Part shown: positions 1-13,744 of the stretch, piece by piece
Layout: each line of letters opens with the position of its first letter
Position numbering within the stretch: the stretch's first letter is position 1
Assembly: GCF_034702125.1 (NCBI RefSeq)
Contig: NC_085880.1
Coordinates: 38,433,230 to 38,497,229, forward strand
Direction: 5' to 3'
DNA length: 64,000 nt
Source: Engraulis encrasicolus
Taxonomy: Eukaryota > Chordata > Actinopteri > Clupeiformes > Engraulidae
Position numbers and translations under genes: made by a program
The notes under the pieces: generated by a model
What the model was told of the DNA's origin: nothing
Database searches by the model: none
The model's input: the letters and a program-made list of their open reading frames with translations, nothing else

Positions 1-1022
1 ATGAATTGTAATTAAATGATATTCAATTGTATACAACTGATAAAATTACTATCACGATATAAACGATAGAGGAGAAAGATCACAATATACACTTTTATAT
101 CACGATTACGATATATATCGTCATATTGCCCAGCCCTACTTGGAGCTGTCCAATTTGTCAGATCACTGATTCAGAAGCAAGGATTAAAAAGGTAACTTGA
201 GACGTTTCAAAAAAGCAGTACTTAAATATGGGAAAAAATATTCCAGGGAGAAAATTTAAGATGGCAAAACAGATACAAGACACTCACACACACACGTCTG
301 ACAATGGAAAAAAGACAAGCCCTCCAACATTTCTGGTTAATCATTTCACCAATAGATATGCAGGACATGAACAGACAAAAAGCCCAGTGTTTCCCATACA
401 TTGAGGAAACTATGGCGGCCCGCCATAGTTTAAATTTGGCCGCCATAGTTTACGAAAATGTAAAAAAAAAAAAATTTTTTTTTTTTTTTTAACGATATCC
501 GTTTTTTAACGATTTGAATTACGATTTTGAATTTCCTTCGCATTTTCCTCCTGGAGTAAATACATCCTATAGACTCTGTATTGGTTAGATAATTAGTCCC
601 ACGGTAACACAGAATGAGGGGAAAGCATTAGGAAGTTACCATAAGGGTATTACAGTTGATTCATGTGTGCACACATGTAACATCGGGTGAGTAGGCTAAC
701 AGAACATGTGCGCAACGATGCGTTATGACGCGGCGATATGCGAGGATCTTCGTCCAAATCGCTAGTCGCATGCATCATCGCTAACTGTGTTTACATCGCG
801 TGCCGCGTGTAAGGTTAATGTTAGTTGTTGACATGTATGGAATTCACTTCAATTTGTGCTGTTTCTTGCTTCCTGTTTCTTGCTTCAGTTGTGGACAAAA
901 CGATTGGCCAAACTCACAATAGAAAGCCTTTGCTGTGCTACTGGCCCAGAGAGCTGAAAAAAAAACCTTCATAGAAGTCACACTTAACAGGGGTGTTAAC
1001 CAATCCAATGAGTTCTCTCATT

Positions 1023-1060
<38 letters not shown>

Positions 1061-2640
1061 TAGCCTACTATTTACCCATAACAAATGGTGAATTTCTGAG
1101 CCCTTTTTAATTTGTAGCCTATACCACTGAAGGCATGATAATGCTTCATCATATTTTAGAAATAGGGCCTATGTGCCTTTTATATACCAAATGTTTATCA
1201 TTTTGAAATTGTTTCAGTTGTTTATGACTTGTGTATGACTGAAATTATCTCTGCATACTATCAGTGCTGCATTGCTTTGTAAAGATAGGCTATTCAACAC
1301 ACTTTAAAAACACACTGAAAAGATACGGCCATAGTAGCCTACTGAAAACATTTTGTTCATAATAATGGTGATTAATAAATGGTGGTCTTAAATTTTCATA
1401 CTGACATCCTTGAATTTGACTTGGTAGATCACGGCAGACCATCAACTTCAAAAGTAGATCTTGGTTAAAAAAAAGGTTGGGCACCCCTGCTATAGCACCA
1501 CAAGTGCTTGAAAGACAGGGATCAAAAGCCTAGTCAAGTTGTTGTAGTTTACTTGGGTTTGGGAGCAATATAAAAAACCTTCAGAGAAGGGACAGTTGGG
1601 ATGAGTTTACTAACACTCCCTAGGCTTTGTTTTACAGTTGTAATGAGTTTGGTGACAGACCTTCATTGACACAGCAGAGGAGACATCGGGCTGCATATAG
1701 AAATTAATGTGTAATGAATGTGAATATAGACATAAATGTGTAATATGTTGTTCAGCCCTTTTAATGGGAGGAATTTGGAAAAAAACTGGCCCTGTGACCA
1801 GCACCCCTCATGTAGAATGTGTACGCCTACAGATATGTGTGGGGGAAAAGGCATAGCCTACCCTCTAAGACCCTTTTTGTCTATGCGTTAACAATTTCAC
1901 AGTGCTCTTAAATTCTTATCTCTGCTCCTATTTTGTTTTATTATTGTTTCCCAGACCCCTGCATGAGGGACGAATGAAACTGTGTTGTAAACAGAAATTA
2001 TTCACTGTACTGCATTTTTTGACAATGACAATGTACTACTATTATACAAGTCATGGGTAAAATCTTATGTAGCCTTATTTCTCAAAATATAAATGGCTGA
2101 AATATAGGCCCACGCCTACAGTTTCTCCATGCGCCAATGCCATACTGTAGTCATTGTTTTGCCGTTTTGCATTTACGCTGCAAGAATACACCCCCCCCGC
2201 AAAAAAAGGCCCGTGTGAGAAGAAGACCCCCCCCCCCTGGACAAAATAAACCCCGGCTGCCCCCATAGTTTCCAAAATTTCTGTGGGAAACACTGCAAAA
2301 AGGCCCTGATGAATCAAAAACCCTGAACTGATCTGAATACAATGAAGTTTGCCTGGCGTTCTGGAAAACTTCACCACAGAGACGAAAGAGGACACACTAA
2401 TCCCCACTACTGTAAACCTCAGCCTCACACAGCACTGGTGGCTGAGTGATATTATAACACATAAGACACTGCCATGGTGGCATGCTTTTACTTTGAATTG
2501 TGAAAAAGATGAAGAATGCAGGTAGAAAAAAGAGAACGTCTTAAGATGTGTGCAGGTCGGTGAGAGTGTGAGAGTTTATGAGACAGAAAAAAGTGAGTGA
2601 TTGAGAAAGTGCACAAAAAGGGACAACGGAAGTGTCTGTC
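1..2640. other. Left-edge repeat-rich non-coding block
   Basis: AT-rich DNA with no supported gene. The first 140 bp read as the end of a dispersed repeat whose complement begins AGTAGGGCTGGGCAATATGA, a motif common in fish genomes. There is a small inverted motif around 405-450 (GGCGGCCCGCC region), a poly-A/poly-T junction at 463-491 and a (CT)n run at 1023-1057. If sufu continues leftward this is sufu intron 3, but no exon is seen. Confidence 0.6.
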
Positions 2641-2739
2641 TGTGTGTGTGTGTGTGTGCGTGTGTGAGTGAGAGAGAAGGTAAAAAAGAGAGGGAAAGCC
2701 AGAGCGAAGCATTTGGTTGGGACAGACAGGGGAAGAGGT

Positions 2740-4070
2740 AGGAGATCTTGCAGCCCACCCACACTCAAATTGGCCCCAGCTGCAACACAGGCACACAGCT
2801 CCCCTCTCCTTCCCAAACCCCCCAGCTGCAAAACAGACACACCGCTCCCTCTCCTCTCCACACCCCCCAGCTGCAACACAGACACACAACTCCCCTCTCC
2901 TCCCCTTCCCACACCTCCAGCTGCAACACAGGCACACATCTCTCCTCTCCTCTCCTCTCCACACCCCCCAGCTGCAACACAGATACACAGAGTGAGTTAC
3001 AATATGCGGCCTTGCCTCCTCCACTTGTGCTTGTTTCCTCGCCCCGCCTCCTGGCCCCTCCTCCGTGGGGAAAACGATAAAGTTTCCCAGCCGTCAGCCT
3101 AGCCACAACAACTTTTGAGGGACTGTTTTTCATTCACCATCCCAATTGCAAATGAGAAAAAGAGTTTAGAATTGAGCTTTTGCAAGATATTGAAATATAA
3201 TGCTGATGTCAGTGATGCCATCATGACATATTACTTCCTGGTACGAGGAGACAAGCACAAGTGGAGGAGGCAAGGTCCCATATGTAACGCACTCACAGCT
3301 CCCCACTCCTCCCCACACCCCCAGCTGCAACGCAGACACACAGCTGCTCCCCACTCCTCCCCACACCCCCCAGCTGCAACGCAGACACACAGCTCCCCTC
3401 TCCTCTCCTCCCCACACCCCCAGCTGCAACGCAGACACACACCAGCTCCCCTCTCCTCTCCACACCCCCCAGCTGCAACGCAGACAGGAGCCCAGATAGA
3501 AGGCCAACCCCAGGCACACAGCTCCCCTCTCCTCTCCACACCTCCAGACCCCCCAGCTGCAACACAGACACACAGCAGCTCTCCTCTCCTCCCCACACCT
3601 CCAGCTGCAACACAGACAGGAGCCCAGATAGAAGTCCAACCCCAGGCACACAACTCCCCTCTCCTCCCCTTCCCACACCCCCCAGCTGCAGCACAGACAG
3701 GGCCCCAGATAGCAGCCCAGCTGCAGCACAGACAGGGCCCCAGATAGCAGCCCAGCTGCAGCACAGACAGGGCCACAGATAGCAGCCCAGCTGCAGCACA
3801 GACAGGGGCCCAGATAGCAGCCCAGCTGCAGCACAGACAGGGCCCCAGATAGCAGCCCAGCTGCAGCACAGACAGGGCCCCAGATAGCAGCCCAGCTGCA
3901 GCACAGACAGGGCCCCAGATAGAAGGCCAACCCCAGGCACACCGCTCCCCTCTCCTCCCCACACCCCCAGACAGGGCCCCAGATAGCAGCCCAGCTGCAG
4001 TGCATACAGGAGATAAATAGGGGCCCAGCTAGAAGGCCAAGCCCAGGCACACAGCTCTCCTCTCCGGCTC
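2740..4070. repeat. CAGCTGCA(A/G)CACAGACA minisatellite
   Basis: A degenerate minisatellite. In the first half, units of about 40-45 bp combine CCCAGCTGCAACACAGACAC with CTCCCCTCTCCTC. From about 3690 to 3930, homogeneous units of about 35 bp read CAGCACAGACAGGGCCCCAG then ATAGCAGCCCAGCTG. A 300-bp insertion with inverted ends (2990-3297) splits the array. Long open frames on both strands here are by-products of the repeat and not genes. Confidence 0.85.
2990..3297. mobile_element. MITE-like element with about 60-bp inverted ends inside the minisatellite
   Basis: The left end (GAGTGAGTTACAATATGCGG then CTTGCCTCCTCCACTTGTGC) is repeated in inverted orientation at 3236-3297 with a few mismatches. 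The same minisatellite lies on both sides, so this looks like an insertion. No coding capacity; target duplication not resolved because the flanks are repetitive. Confidence 0.6.
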
Positions 4071-4227
4071 CGTGAACACCAAAAGCGAACGGCGCGACCA
4101 GAGCGACGGAAGTCATTATTTATCTATGGAGGGAAGGCGAATAAAGCTACCAGAGCGAATGCGCCAAGGGCAAATCTGCTTGAGCGACCAAAGCGAATTT
4201 TGACAATTAAACTCAAGCTAATCTTAA

Positions 4228-4375
4228 AAGGGACACTGTGCAGGAAATGGTCAAAAAAGGTACTGCAACTATGCTGCTCATTGAAACTGGGCTGCCAATT
4301 GCCAAATTTGATCTTTACATGGAAGTGAACTAGGTAATAAACACATTTTTTTCTAGTATTTTCTTAGCCAGGCCG
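4228..4375 (+). mobile_element. 5' fragment of the AGGGACACTG TTAA-flanked MITE family
   Basis: It begins at a TTAA (4224-4227) with AAGGGACACTGTGCAGGAAA and follows the full copy at 23707-24060 for about 140 bp, then loses similarity. The right half is missing, so this is a truncated copy. Confidence 0.7.
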
Positions 4376-4619
4376 CGCCCTCCTAGAGACGCAACACCTT
4401 TGGCGTTGCAACTAGTCAGGTCAAGAGCAATGCAAGTACTTTCTGAGTTACGCTCTTGGTCAGACCAAGTCTCGAAGAGATTTGAAGGTCGATGATGATC
4501 AGGCTACCACCCCCTGCCTCCAGTCCCACCTCTACACCATGTGCTGTGTGTGTATTACAAGCAGCTGGAGGATTTCAGGCCAGTTATCAGAAGTAAGAAA
4601 AACACAAATGGACGTGTGA

Positions 4620-5010
<391 letters not shown>

Positions 5011-5241
5011 AAAAATCAACTCAGTATTCCAGAATGTGCTATCTTGGCAAGCTGGGGTTCAGTCAGAAGTGTGGTCAGAGCTCTGCTCTGCTCTGCTCAG
5101 CTCAGCTCAGCGTGTGACAATTGACACCACATTGCTGGAGGCAAGTTTAAGCAGCAGCAGTGGGCCTGGCCTGCCCTGCCCTGTGCATGCCGATGTGTTA
5201 CTTCCTCCGCACCCAATTTTCGAAGCAAATGGTGAGGAGCC

Positions 5242-5343
<102 letters not shown>

Positions 5344-6169
5344 CATCTCCTATCGACCCCCCTCCAAAAAATCCACACAAAGCATTTCTTTTTTCTTTTT
5401 ACCCTCTCATCTCCAAAACCACAAATCTCGGCCCATCTTTTCTTCTTCGCTTTGAAGAAACGCGTCAAGCTGAACTCTGTAACTGTGAAGGGGGTTAAAA
5501 TGGGGCACTGCCTGCCCTGCCACAGTACAGCTGTTCCTGTTCAGTATGCCCAGTCAGTCACTGTAGTCAATAAACGTGATCTAGACCTGATCTCTGCCAT
5601 ATGCGTCTCTCTGTTAGCCAAACTACAGGAGAGAACACAGTGCTGGCTCCAGGATCACTGCGGCCCTCGTGCATGCAAATGCACACACAGCATGGGCACA
5701 CGCGCACGCACAAACACACACACACACTTACTTATTCTTATCCACAATGTACAATGACATCCATAGGGACATGACGGTAAAAGATTAGCAAGGTGAGTCA
5801 AGCAAATTTGAGGATACACACACATCTCACTCTGTATCTGTGTCTCTCTCTCTCTCACACACACACATATACACACACACGCACACGCACACGCACACGC
5901 CCCAAAGTAATGCAGGGCAAGTCAGATCTGTATCTCCAAGGTGATATCTAAGTTAGAATATATCTGCATTGTGGTCACTGCAGATGGACTACCCTCTGAA
6001 CATTAAAACAGAGGAAAACAACTCCACAGTTGGAACAATTGGGAAAACGCCATACAAATTAAGTTCAGAACGGATCTCAGATCTCATCTGCCACTGAGTA
6101 AACAATGGAAAACAGAGACACGCTGCTCTATCGGAAGTCACCAAAACTACCAAATACTAATGGATAGTC

Positions 6170-6373
6170 ATGGTTAAGTAGTTAGGGTGTCAGACTTGTA
6201 GCCCATAGGTTGCCGGTTCGATTCCCGATTAATTAACCGGTGCTCTCCCCCATCCTTCTCCAATACTGAGGTACCCTGAGCGGTCCCGCTTCCACTGCGC
6301 TGCTCCCTTGGGGCGCTATTTGGAGCTGCCCCCTTGCATGGGTGAGGCATAAATGCAGTTTTACGGAGTGCTG
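6170..6373 (+). mobile_element. tRNA-derived SINE, family A
   Basis: The tRNA-like head reads GGTTAAGTAGTTAGGGTGTC, then GTAGCCCATAGG and a B-box-like GGTTCGATTCCC, followed by a body containing GAGGTACCCTGAGCGGTCCC and TGCATGGGTGAGGCATAAAT. Inverted relatives lie at 22795-23085 and 45826-46000. The 3' side stops at the perfect palindrome 6374-6461. Confidence 0.75.
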
Positions 6374-6461
6374 TGTCTGCACACTTAAATCCCCTTTGTG
6401 TTCTTTTTAATAATAGGCCTATTATTAAAAAGAACACAAAGGGGATTTAAGTGTGCAGACA
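6374..6461. repeat. Perfect 88-bp palindrome
   Basis: Two 44-bp arms meet at AGG|CCT (6415-6420) with no spacer. The left arm starts TGTCTGCACACTTAAATCCC and the right arm is its exact complement, ending GGGATTTAAGTGTGCAGACA. It lies at the end of a SINE in the presumed sufu intron 3. Confidence 0.95.
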
Positions 6462-6582
6462 TTTTTCTTTCAATGTTACACAGTTTTTGTTTATGTTTGG
6501 CAACTTTTAATCGAGAGTGCGGTGTGATCCGGTTAAACACGGAGTGCTGTGTCACAATGACAAAAGGAGACTGTTGGCTTAC

Positions 6583-8637
<2,055 letters not shown>

Positions 8638-9460
8638 CCCCTCACCACAACTCCAAACTTAGTAGGATAGTCCGGGGAAACCCAGAAGATCTAAAATGTC
8701 CCTATGTCGAGTCAAAGGAGACTTTCTGCGGTTGTTTTGTTGACGTCTTCAAGTTTTGGGCTATATTTGTAAGGGAACGACCCCTTTGTCCGTTGTAGTG
8801 AACCCCCCTCCACAGTTTGTTATCTCCCTTCTACAACAGAAGAGCCCCTACTTTTAGAGTGACAAGTAGTTCAGCCAATAGAGACCGCCAGATGAGCAAA
8901 ACGTGTTCTTTCTTCAACACGATTGGGCTACCTATCTGTCCATCACAAAAAAGACAGCAACTACTGTATTAAAAAAAAAATCATGGAAGAACAACAGCCA
9001 GATAATCTTACAATTTCAACTTTACTATCTTGAAAGGGTGGATAGGCTATATGTTCTCTAAAATTACTACTGGAGGCCCAACATATCTTGACATACTTCT
9101 GGTCTATTAAAAAAGAAGAAATAGGGGAGCAAAAATCATATCTCAGTTCTCCTGACTGAACACATGGTAGCCTAAGAATAAAGAGGTGTGAGTTTGACTA
9201 CAAACTACAACAAACACCCACTCTCCCCCATAAAATGATTAGGCCTACCAGATTAATTCACTTCATTGAGGGAGGCATGTTTATATCATGCATACATTTT
9301 ATCTTGTGCACTGAACAGTCTGACAACCTGATTAGGCCTCAATATATCAGGCTCTGACATGCCCATGATGCAACACAAGGTGATTGTAAATTACATGTAG
9401 ATGCAGAAGAATGTGTCCATGTCATGGTCTCGGATTATGGGTATGTGAGATATTTGGTCG
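8638..9460. other. Divergent intergenic region between sufu and the C10orf95-like gene
   Basis: About 0.8 kb separates the sufu start codon from a plus-strand TATA-like motif at 9471. I see no repeat family or open frame of note. It probably contains the sufu promoter (minus strand), but no core element is clear. Confidence 0.5.
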
Positions 9461-9470
9461 CCACCTACTG

Positions 9471-9479
9471 TATATAAAG
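9471..9479 (+). promoter_or_regulatory. TATA-like box upstream of the C10orf95-like gene
   Basis: TATATAAAG fits the TATA consensus and lies on the plus strand, about 550 bp before a small ATG-containing segment with a strong donor (10019-10041) and about 1.1 kb before the main ORF. Its role is inferred from position only. Confidence 0.35.
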
Positions 9480-10018
9480 TGTAGATGCACTCTGGGACAC
9501 AATTCTGAAGGCAGATAGGCCTACAGGTATTTTTGAAACAAATATCAATTGTCTGCTATGTACATCTGTCCTCTTGGGAAGCACAAAAACCACCCCTCCT
9601 GCACCAATCTGTTTCATAACAGACTGTCAGAATGCCAGTGTTAGTGTTCACCTTTGGGATCGACAGACCTGTCACGAATGTACACACTGATTGTGGATTG
9701 TAAAAACCTCATCCCAGTCTTTATGTAGTAGCCATAGATCACTGATAAGGGGAAGAACCCACCCACCTATCTAGCTTGCCCACTCTTGTTTGACACAGCG
9801 TACACATCACAGCTGCTTGGATACTGTATTTTGGACTGAGCTGACACACAGACAGAGGCTGTATCAGCAAAGTCCTTCTATCCTATTTATTTTTAATTAT
9901 TCCTGTTTTGTAAGTCTATGGTGATTTAGTCTCTGGTAGTTTTTCAAAGTGTTGAATGACAGTGTTTTTTCTCTCTCAGGAAGCTTTGACAAACTTTTTT
10001 TAGTCTGGAGCTTACACC

Positions 10019-10041
10019 ATGAAACCCTGCACTCGCAACAG
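10019..10041 (+). CDS. Candidate short leader exon ending in a strong donor
   Basis: ATGAAACCCTGCACTCGCAA runs into CAG|gtgagt, a near-ideal donor, giving seven codons plus two bases. Possible acceptors follow at 10303 (tttttag|G) and 10415 (tattttag|A). Joined to 10304 the frame stays open to TAA at 10515-10517. Joined to 10416 it stops at once. It could be a 5' exon with a short upstream reading frame for the ORF at 10554, or the start of a separate small protein. The sequence cannot decide. Confidence 0.3.
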
Positions 10042-10553
10042 GTGAGTTCATCTGATATCCTCATTGAGCAAACTTGAGCAAACTGTACCATAAAACTTTT
10101 AATGACATTTACTGTCATTTTAATGACATTGTCAGAATAAGTTCTTCTGAATTTCAAGATTTTGTCGCCGCTTACAACCTTTTATGATTTCAAGCTATAA
10201 TCTTAGTGCCAGAACTGGCAAAAAGGCACAGACCAGTATTGCCTGGGTGTGGCTGTCAGTTTGTTTGTTCAGTAGTTACCACATTTTGGCAACTCTTTTT
10301 TAGGTCATCAGAAAAGGATACCATCCATCACAAAAGACCTGATAAGACAAGTTCTTCTGATAAGAAGAACAGTATCGTCTTAATCATTTTATCCTTTTTT
10401 CCCATGTTTATTTTAGATGATGCAACCGGCTGGTGTAGTCACTGTGGAGTGTTCAGAGCGGCTCCACTGCACTCCATTCCATGTGTGTGTGGATGGATAC
10501 ACAGTCAAGGATGTTAAGCAGCCCTCTCATTTTCTCAGTTAGAGTAGTAGACC

Positions 10554-11288
10554 ATGAATTACTTCGTCCCGTATTCATGCAACCCTGTGTTCTCATCAGG
10601 GGTTGGTCAGTACACTCACTGGCCTAGTAGTCACGTCCTCCCTGCCATCCAGCCCCCTCCTCCTCCTCCTCCTCCTCGTCCGCCTCTGACGCTCACGGTG
10701 CCAGCTGTCGGTGGTTTTCAGGACCCGTCCGGCCTGCCGGAGCTGCACTTCTTCTATGGACCGGCGCCAGTGCCCGTTTCTCCTCCCTGGTATTACCACC
10801 ACCACCACCACCACCACCCCTCCAGACCCCAGCAGCCCTGTATGAACCACCCACCGCCACCAGCAGGGGGCAGGGGGCAGAGACAAGGCCCCAGGGGGAC
10901 GACGATGACAGTCAGCCACAGAGCTGGCCCCCGTACCAAGCCACCCGTCGCCCCCGCGACCGTGACCTGGCCCGAGGGCTTCACCCTGAAAGGGGAGCTG
11001 CGCTGGGGGGCGCTGGAGAGGGTCTACGGCCCCCGCAGGGAACTTCCTGACTTCGTCAGGGCGGACCTGCGGCGCGTGTACGGCACCTACCCCCGCACCG
11101 ACGTGAGCGTCAGTTTCCAGGGTGGGGAGTTCGTGGTGCACGGGAACCCACGGGTGGGCGAGCAGGAGTACCGGGTGGAGAAGAAGGTGGTGCGTCAGCT
11201 GGAGAGCCCAGAGGCTGACAGCGTGAGCGTGGTGGTGGAGCGAAGAAGAAAGAAGAGGGGGACCAAGAGGTTGAACCAGAGAGAGTAG
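10554..11288 (+). CDS. Uncharacterised 244-aa protein, possible C10orf95 homologue
   Basis: The ATG at 10554 opens a 244-codon frame in clearly GC-richer DNA than its surroundings. Residues 33-45 are proline-rich, residues about 79-89 hold a YYHHHHHHHP run (CAC repeats), and the C-terminal half from about residue 140 looks like a folded or conserved domain: WPEGFTLKGELRWGALERVY, then GPRRELPDFVRADLRRVYGT, YPRTDVSVSFQGGEFVVHG and RVGEQEYRVEKKVV. It ends in a basic tail. Function unknown. The link to human C10orf95, which lies close to SUFU on 10q24, rests on position and general character and not on an alignment I can run. The last codons (QRE-stop) lie in a MITE that begins at about 11277. 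Without the MITE the frame would read K-R-L-K-stop. Confidence 0.7.
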   Translation: MNYFVPYSCNPVFSSGVGQYTHWPSSHVLPAIQPPPPPPPPRPPLTLTVPAVGGFQDPSGLPELHFFYGPAPVPVSPPWYYHHHHHHHPSRPQQPCMNHPPPPAGGRGQRQGPRGTTMTVSHRAGPRTKPPVAPATVTWPEGFTLKGELRWGALERVYGPRRELPDFVRADLRRVYGTYPRTDVSVSFQGGEFVVHGNPRVGEQEYRVEKKVVRQLESPEADSVSVVVERRRKKRGTKRLNQRE

Positions 11289-11498
11289 AGAGAGAGATGT
11301 TCCATTGGCCCATTGTTTCCGGGTTCTATTATTGGGGGGGAAATCCCCCTTTAGGCAGACCTAGGCAGACCTGAGGACTGTTCTATTCAATGCTAGGGGC
11401 ATTATGACACGCCCCTTTAGGCAGACCGGAACCTGGTCATGTTAGGTGCCCATAGAAACCTATTATGCTGGCATATCTCAATATTTAAAGAATCTCTG
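11277..11498 (+). mobile_element. hAT-like MITE supplying the stop codon of the 10554 ORF
   Basis: Starts CAGAGAGAGTAGAGAG and ends AAAGAATCTCTG (6-bp inverted ends). A second copy at 26365-26601 has the same boundaries. The flanks read GTTGAAC on the left and GTTGAAG on the right, an imperfect 7-bp duplication. The TAG at 11286-11288 is inside the element. No coding capacity. Confidence 0.8.
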
Positions 11499-11924
11499 GT
11501 TGAAGTGACGTGATGATGAGATTCAGATGCTGAAACACCAACTTTTCACTATGGAGTGCTGGTCATTACAGTAACCTCTCATCCTCTGTTATAACCTTAT
11601 CGTCACCAAAATACTCCCTGCATTGTCATAGCAATGTGGTTATGATGTAGTTAAGTGTTTCCAGCAAAGAGTGAATAGAGGCACATCCATGGCCCCATTC
11701 TGCAGTAAGAGGCTATGAAGTGCTGCTTCACTCTTTTCTCCTAAGCAGGGACACTTTGGCTCAAGAAAATAAGTTACTTAGAGAGATATGGTCAAACTTA
11801 ACTCCAGTTGTTGATGTTGCCAAGGATTCTAAAGCCACACTACTTGATAAAGTTGAAAAGCATTTAATAAGACATCAAGTTAAGTTTGACCATATTTCTG
11901 TGACGTGATTAGATATGTGGACAT

Positions 11925-12310
11925 TCAGAGGCAGGGGGTGTTCCAAGAACCTGGCTCAGCAGCAGTAAACCAGGTTACGTTAACCAGGAAGTAGTGGTAA
12001 ATCATTTAATATGGAGTCCTCATTTTTCATAACTAAACGACAACTGTGGGCTATCTATTAGCACCGGGGTCGGGAACCTTTTTCATTCGAGGGTCCACTT
12101 CAAATTACTCCGAGGGCCGTTAAAGTCCTCCGAGGGCCGTATTATAAACACAAACCAGGATTTCCCCCGGCACTTAAACTTATGTAAACGGCCCTCGAGA
12201 CAGAGACATGGGTTCCCCACCCCTGTATTAGCAGGTCTACCACTTCCTGTAGATTAACTTGGCCAGGGTTTATGATCTTAAAGTTCATAAGGGTTGGAGC
12301 AGGCGTCACC
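11925..12310. mobile_element. GGGTGTTCCAAGAACCTGG-type MITE with a nested hAT MITE
   Basis: The left side carries TTCCAAGAACCTGGCTCAGC and AACCAGGTTACGTTAACCAG. The right side carries the complementary themes AACTTGGCCAGGGTTTATGA and GGAGCAGGCGTCACCC. Relatives with accepting AAGCTGGTTCAGG ends occur near 23370-23430, 24480-24620 and 59287-59440. The nested element occupies 12064-12225. Confidence 0.5.
12064..12225. mobile_element. hAT MITE (162 bp) with 8-bp target duplication
   Basis: Ends CCGGGGTCGGGAACC / GGTTCCCCACCCCTG are imperfect inverted repeats of the widespread hAT type CAGGGGTCGGCAACC. TATTAGCA flanks both sides exactly (12056-12063 and 12226-12233). Eight-base duplication is diagnostic of hAT transposition. 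Confidence 0.85.
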
Positions 12311-12354
12311 CAACAGTTTTTCTCTTCCTTTTAAGGGTGCTGACCAAAATATTG

Positions 12355-12450
12355 TAAAAATGAAAAATGAAAAAAGGTCGCACCATGCATAGGATTCTTT
12401 ATTACTGTAATAAAGAAACATATGCATGGTGCGACCTTTTTTAATTTTTC
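12355..12450. repeat. 96-bp hairpin-forming inverted repeat
   Basis: AAAAAAGGTCGCACCATGCA on the left is complemented by TGCATGGTGCGACCTTTTTT on the right across a short AT-rich loop. Probably a foldback MITE; no clear target duplication. Confidence 0.8.
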
Positions 12451-12865
12451 AGGTTTATGATCGTGGAATACCTGGAGTCTTGATTTAGGAGTGACTGAAT
12501 AGATGTGACTGAAGCTCTGTATATACCGTACATGCAGAGGCGATTCTAGGGTAAGTTGGGGCCCCAAGCGAAAATTCAAAAGAATGAAAATTCGTTGAAA
12601 AAAAATATGCCACTACTGTAGTTTAAGTCTTAGCTGTTATTCACCATCCATAGGCTTGGGGGCCCAAAGCAGCTGCCTGACCTAGCCTGGTGACAAGATG
12701 TGTCTCTGCGTGCATGAACTAAATGATGAAAGGTTGTACATTTCCAGAGAAACAGATTGTCAATACAAATTACGATTTCCATCTTCTTGAGTAATAATAC
12801 ATATGTCATGGTTGACCAAAGTAGAATAAAAAACGATAGACGCTTACACATTATTTTGGATTTAT

Positions 12866-13030
<165 letters not shown>

Positions 13031-13744
13031 AGAGGGGAGAGTCTGAAAATGGAGTAAAAGCGAAAGAGAAAGAAAGAAAAGAGGAGCCATGCCTTGTGAT
13101 TAATCAGCAGACTTGGCTTTCTACATAAATATGACACATCTGACCTTAAACCTACAAACGCAAGCGAGACAGACTATTTGTCTCTCCTTACGTTGACGAG
13201 GCCTTGGTTAGAACTGGTCTCCGATTCCTCTGGAATTACTCATTTCCCTTGACTATGCCTTATGGAAAATGACTGTACCACAAGGAACAGTATTTACTGT
13301 ACAGATAGCCCTACCTTTGTACTTACAGAAGAAAACCAGCTCTTACCAGAAGTGTTTCACCATGAGGAAAAAATGTAAGAAAACTGGAAATGCAGAGCGC
13401 AGACCTCCGCCAAGGAAGCTGTTTGATAGAACATGTGACTATGTTTCACCTCAAGTCTTTCTGCCTTGATTTTGTGGGGTTAGAAAGTTGAATGTCAAAA
13501 TTCACCCTCTCCCGCAATGGGGAAGAATCTTTAATAAAAGTTCTAGTTCTGGATAGTGATCCCGATCACCATCCAAATTGAATCACTTGTTCCTTTGGTC
13601 ATTTCCAACAACTTCACAAAGTTTCAACCAAATTCAAATTCATAACTTTTTGAGTTACCCTGCTGACACACAGACAAACAGAAAAACTAATGTGACTGAA
13701 AACATAACCTCCTTGGCAGAGGTCATTATTTATGGGCCTTAGAT

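Noticed and set aside
3166..4116. Minus-strand open frame of about 316 codons, rich in Cys, Gly and Trp
   Set aside because: It is a translation of the CAGCTGCA minisatellite. Overlapping frames of similar length exist on the same strand, and there is no splice or family signal.
6195..6235. tRNA-like sequence with GGTTCGATTCCC
   Set aside because: Part of a SINE that recurs elsewhere in the window. It does not fold as a full cloverleaf by eye.
10206..10517. 103-codon plus-strand frame with Cys pairs near its end
   Set aside because: It overlaps two candidate acceptors and may include a leader exon, but as a whole it shows no family features, so only the leader possibility was kept at low confidence.
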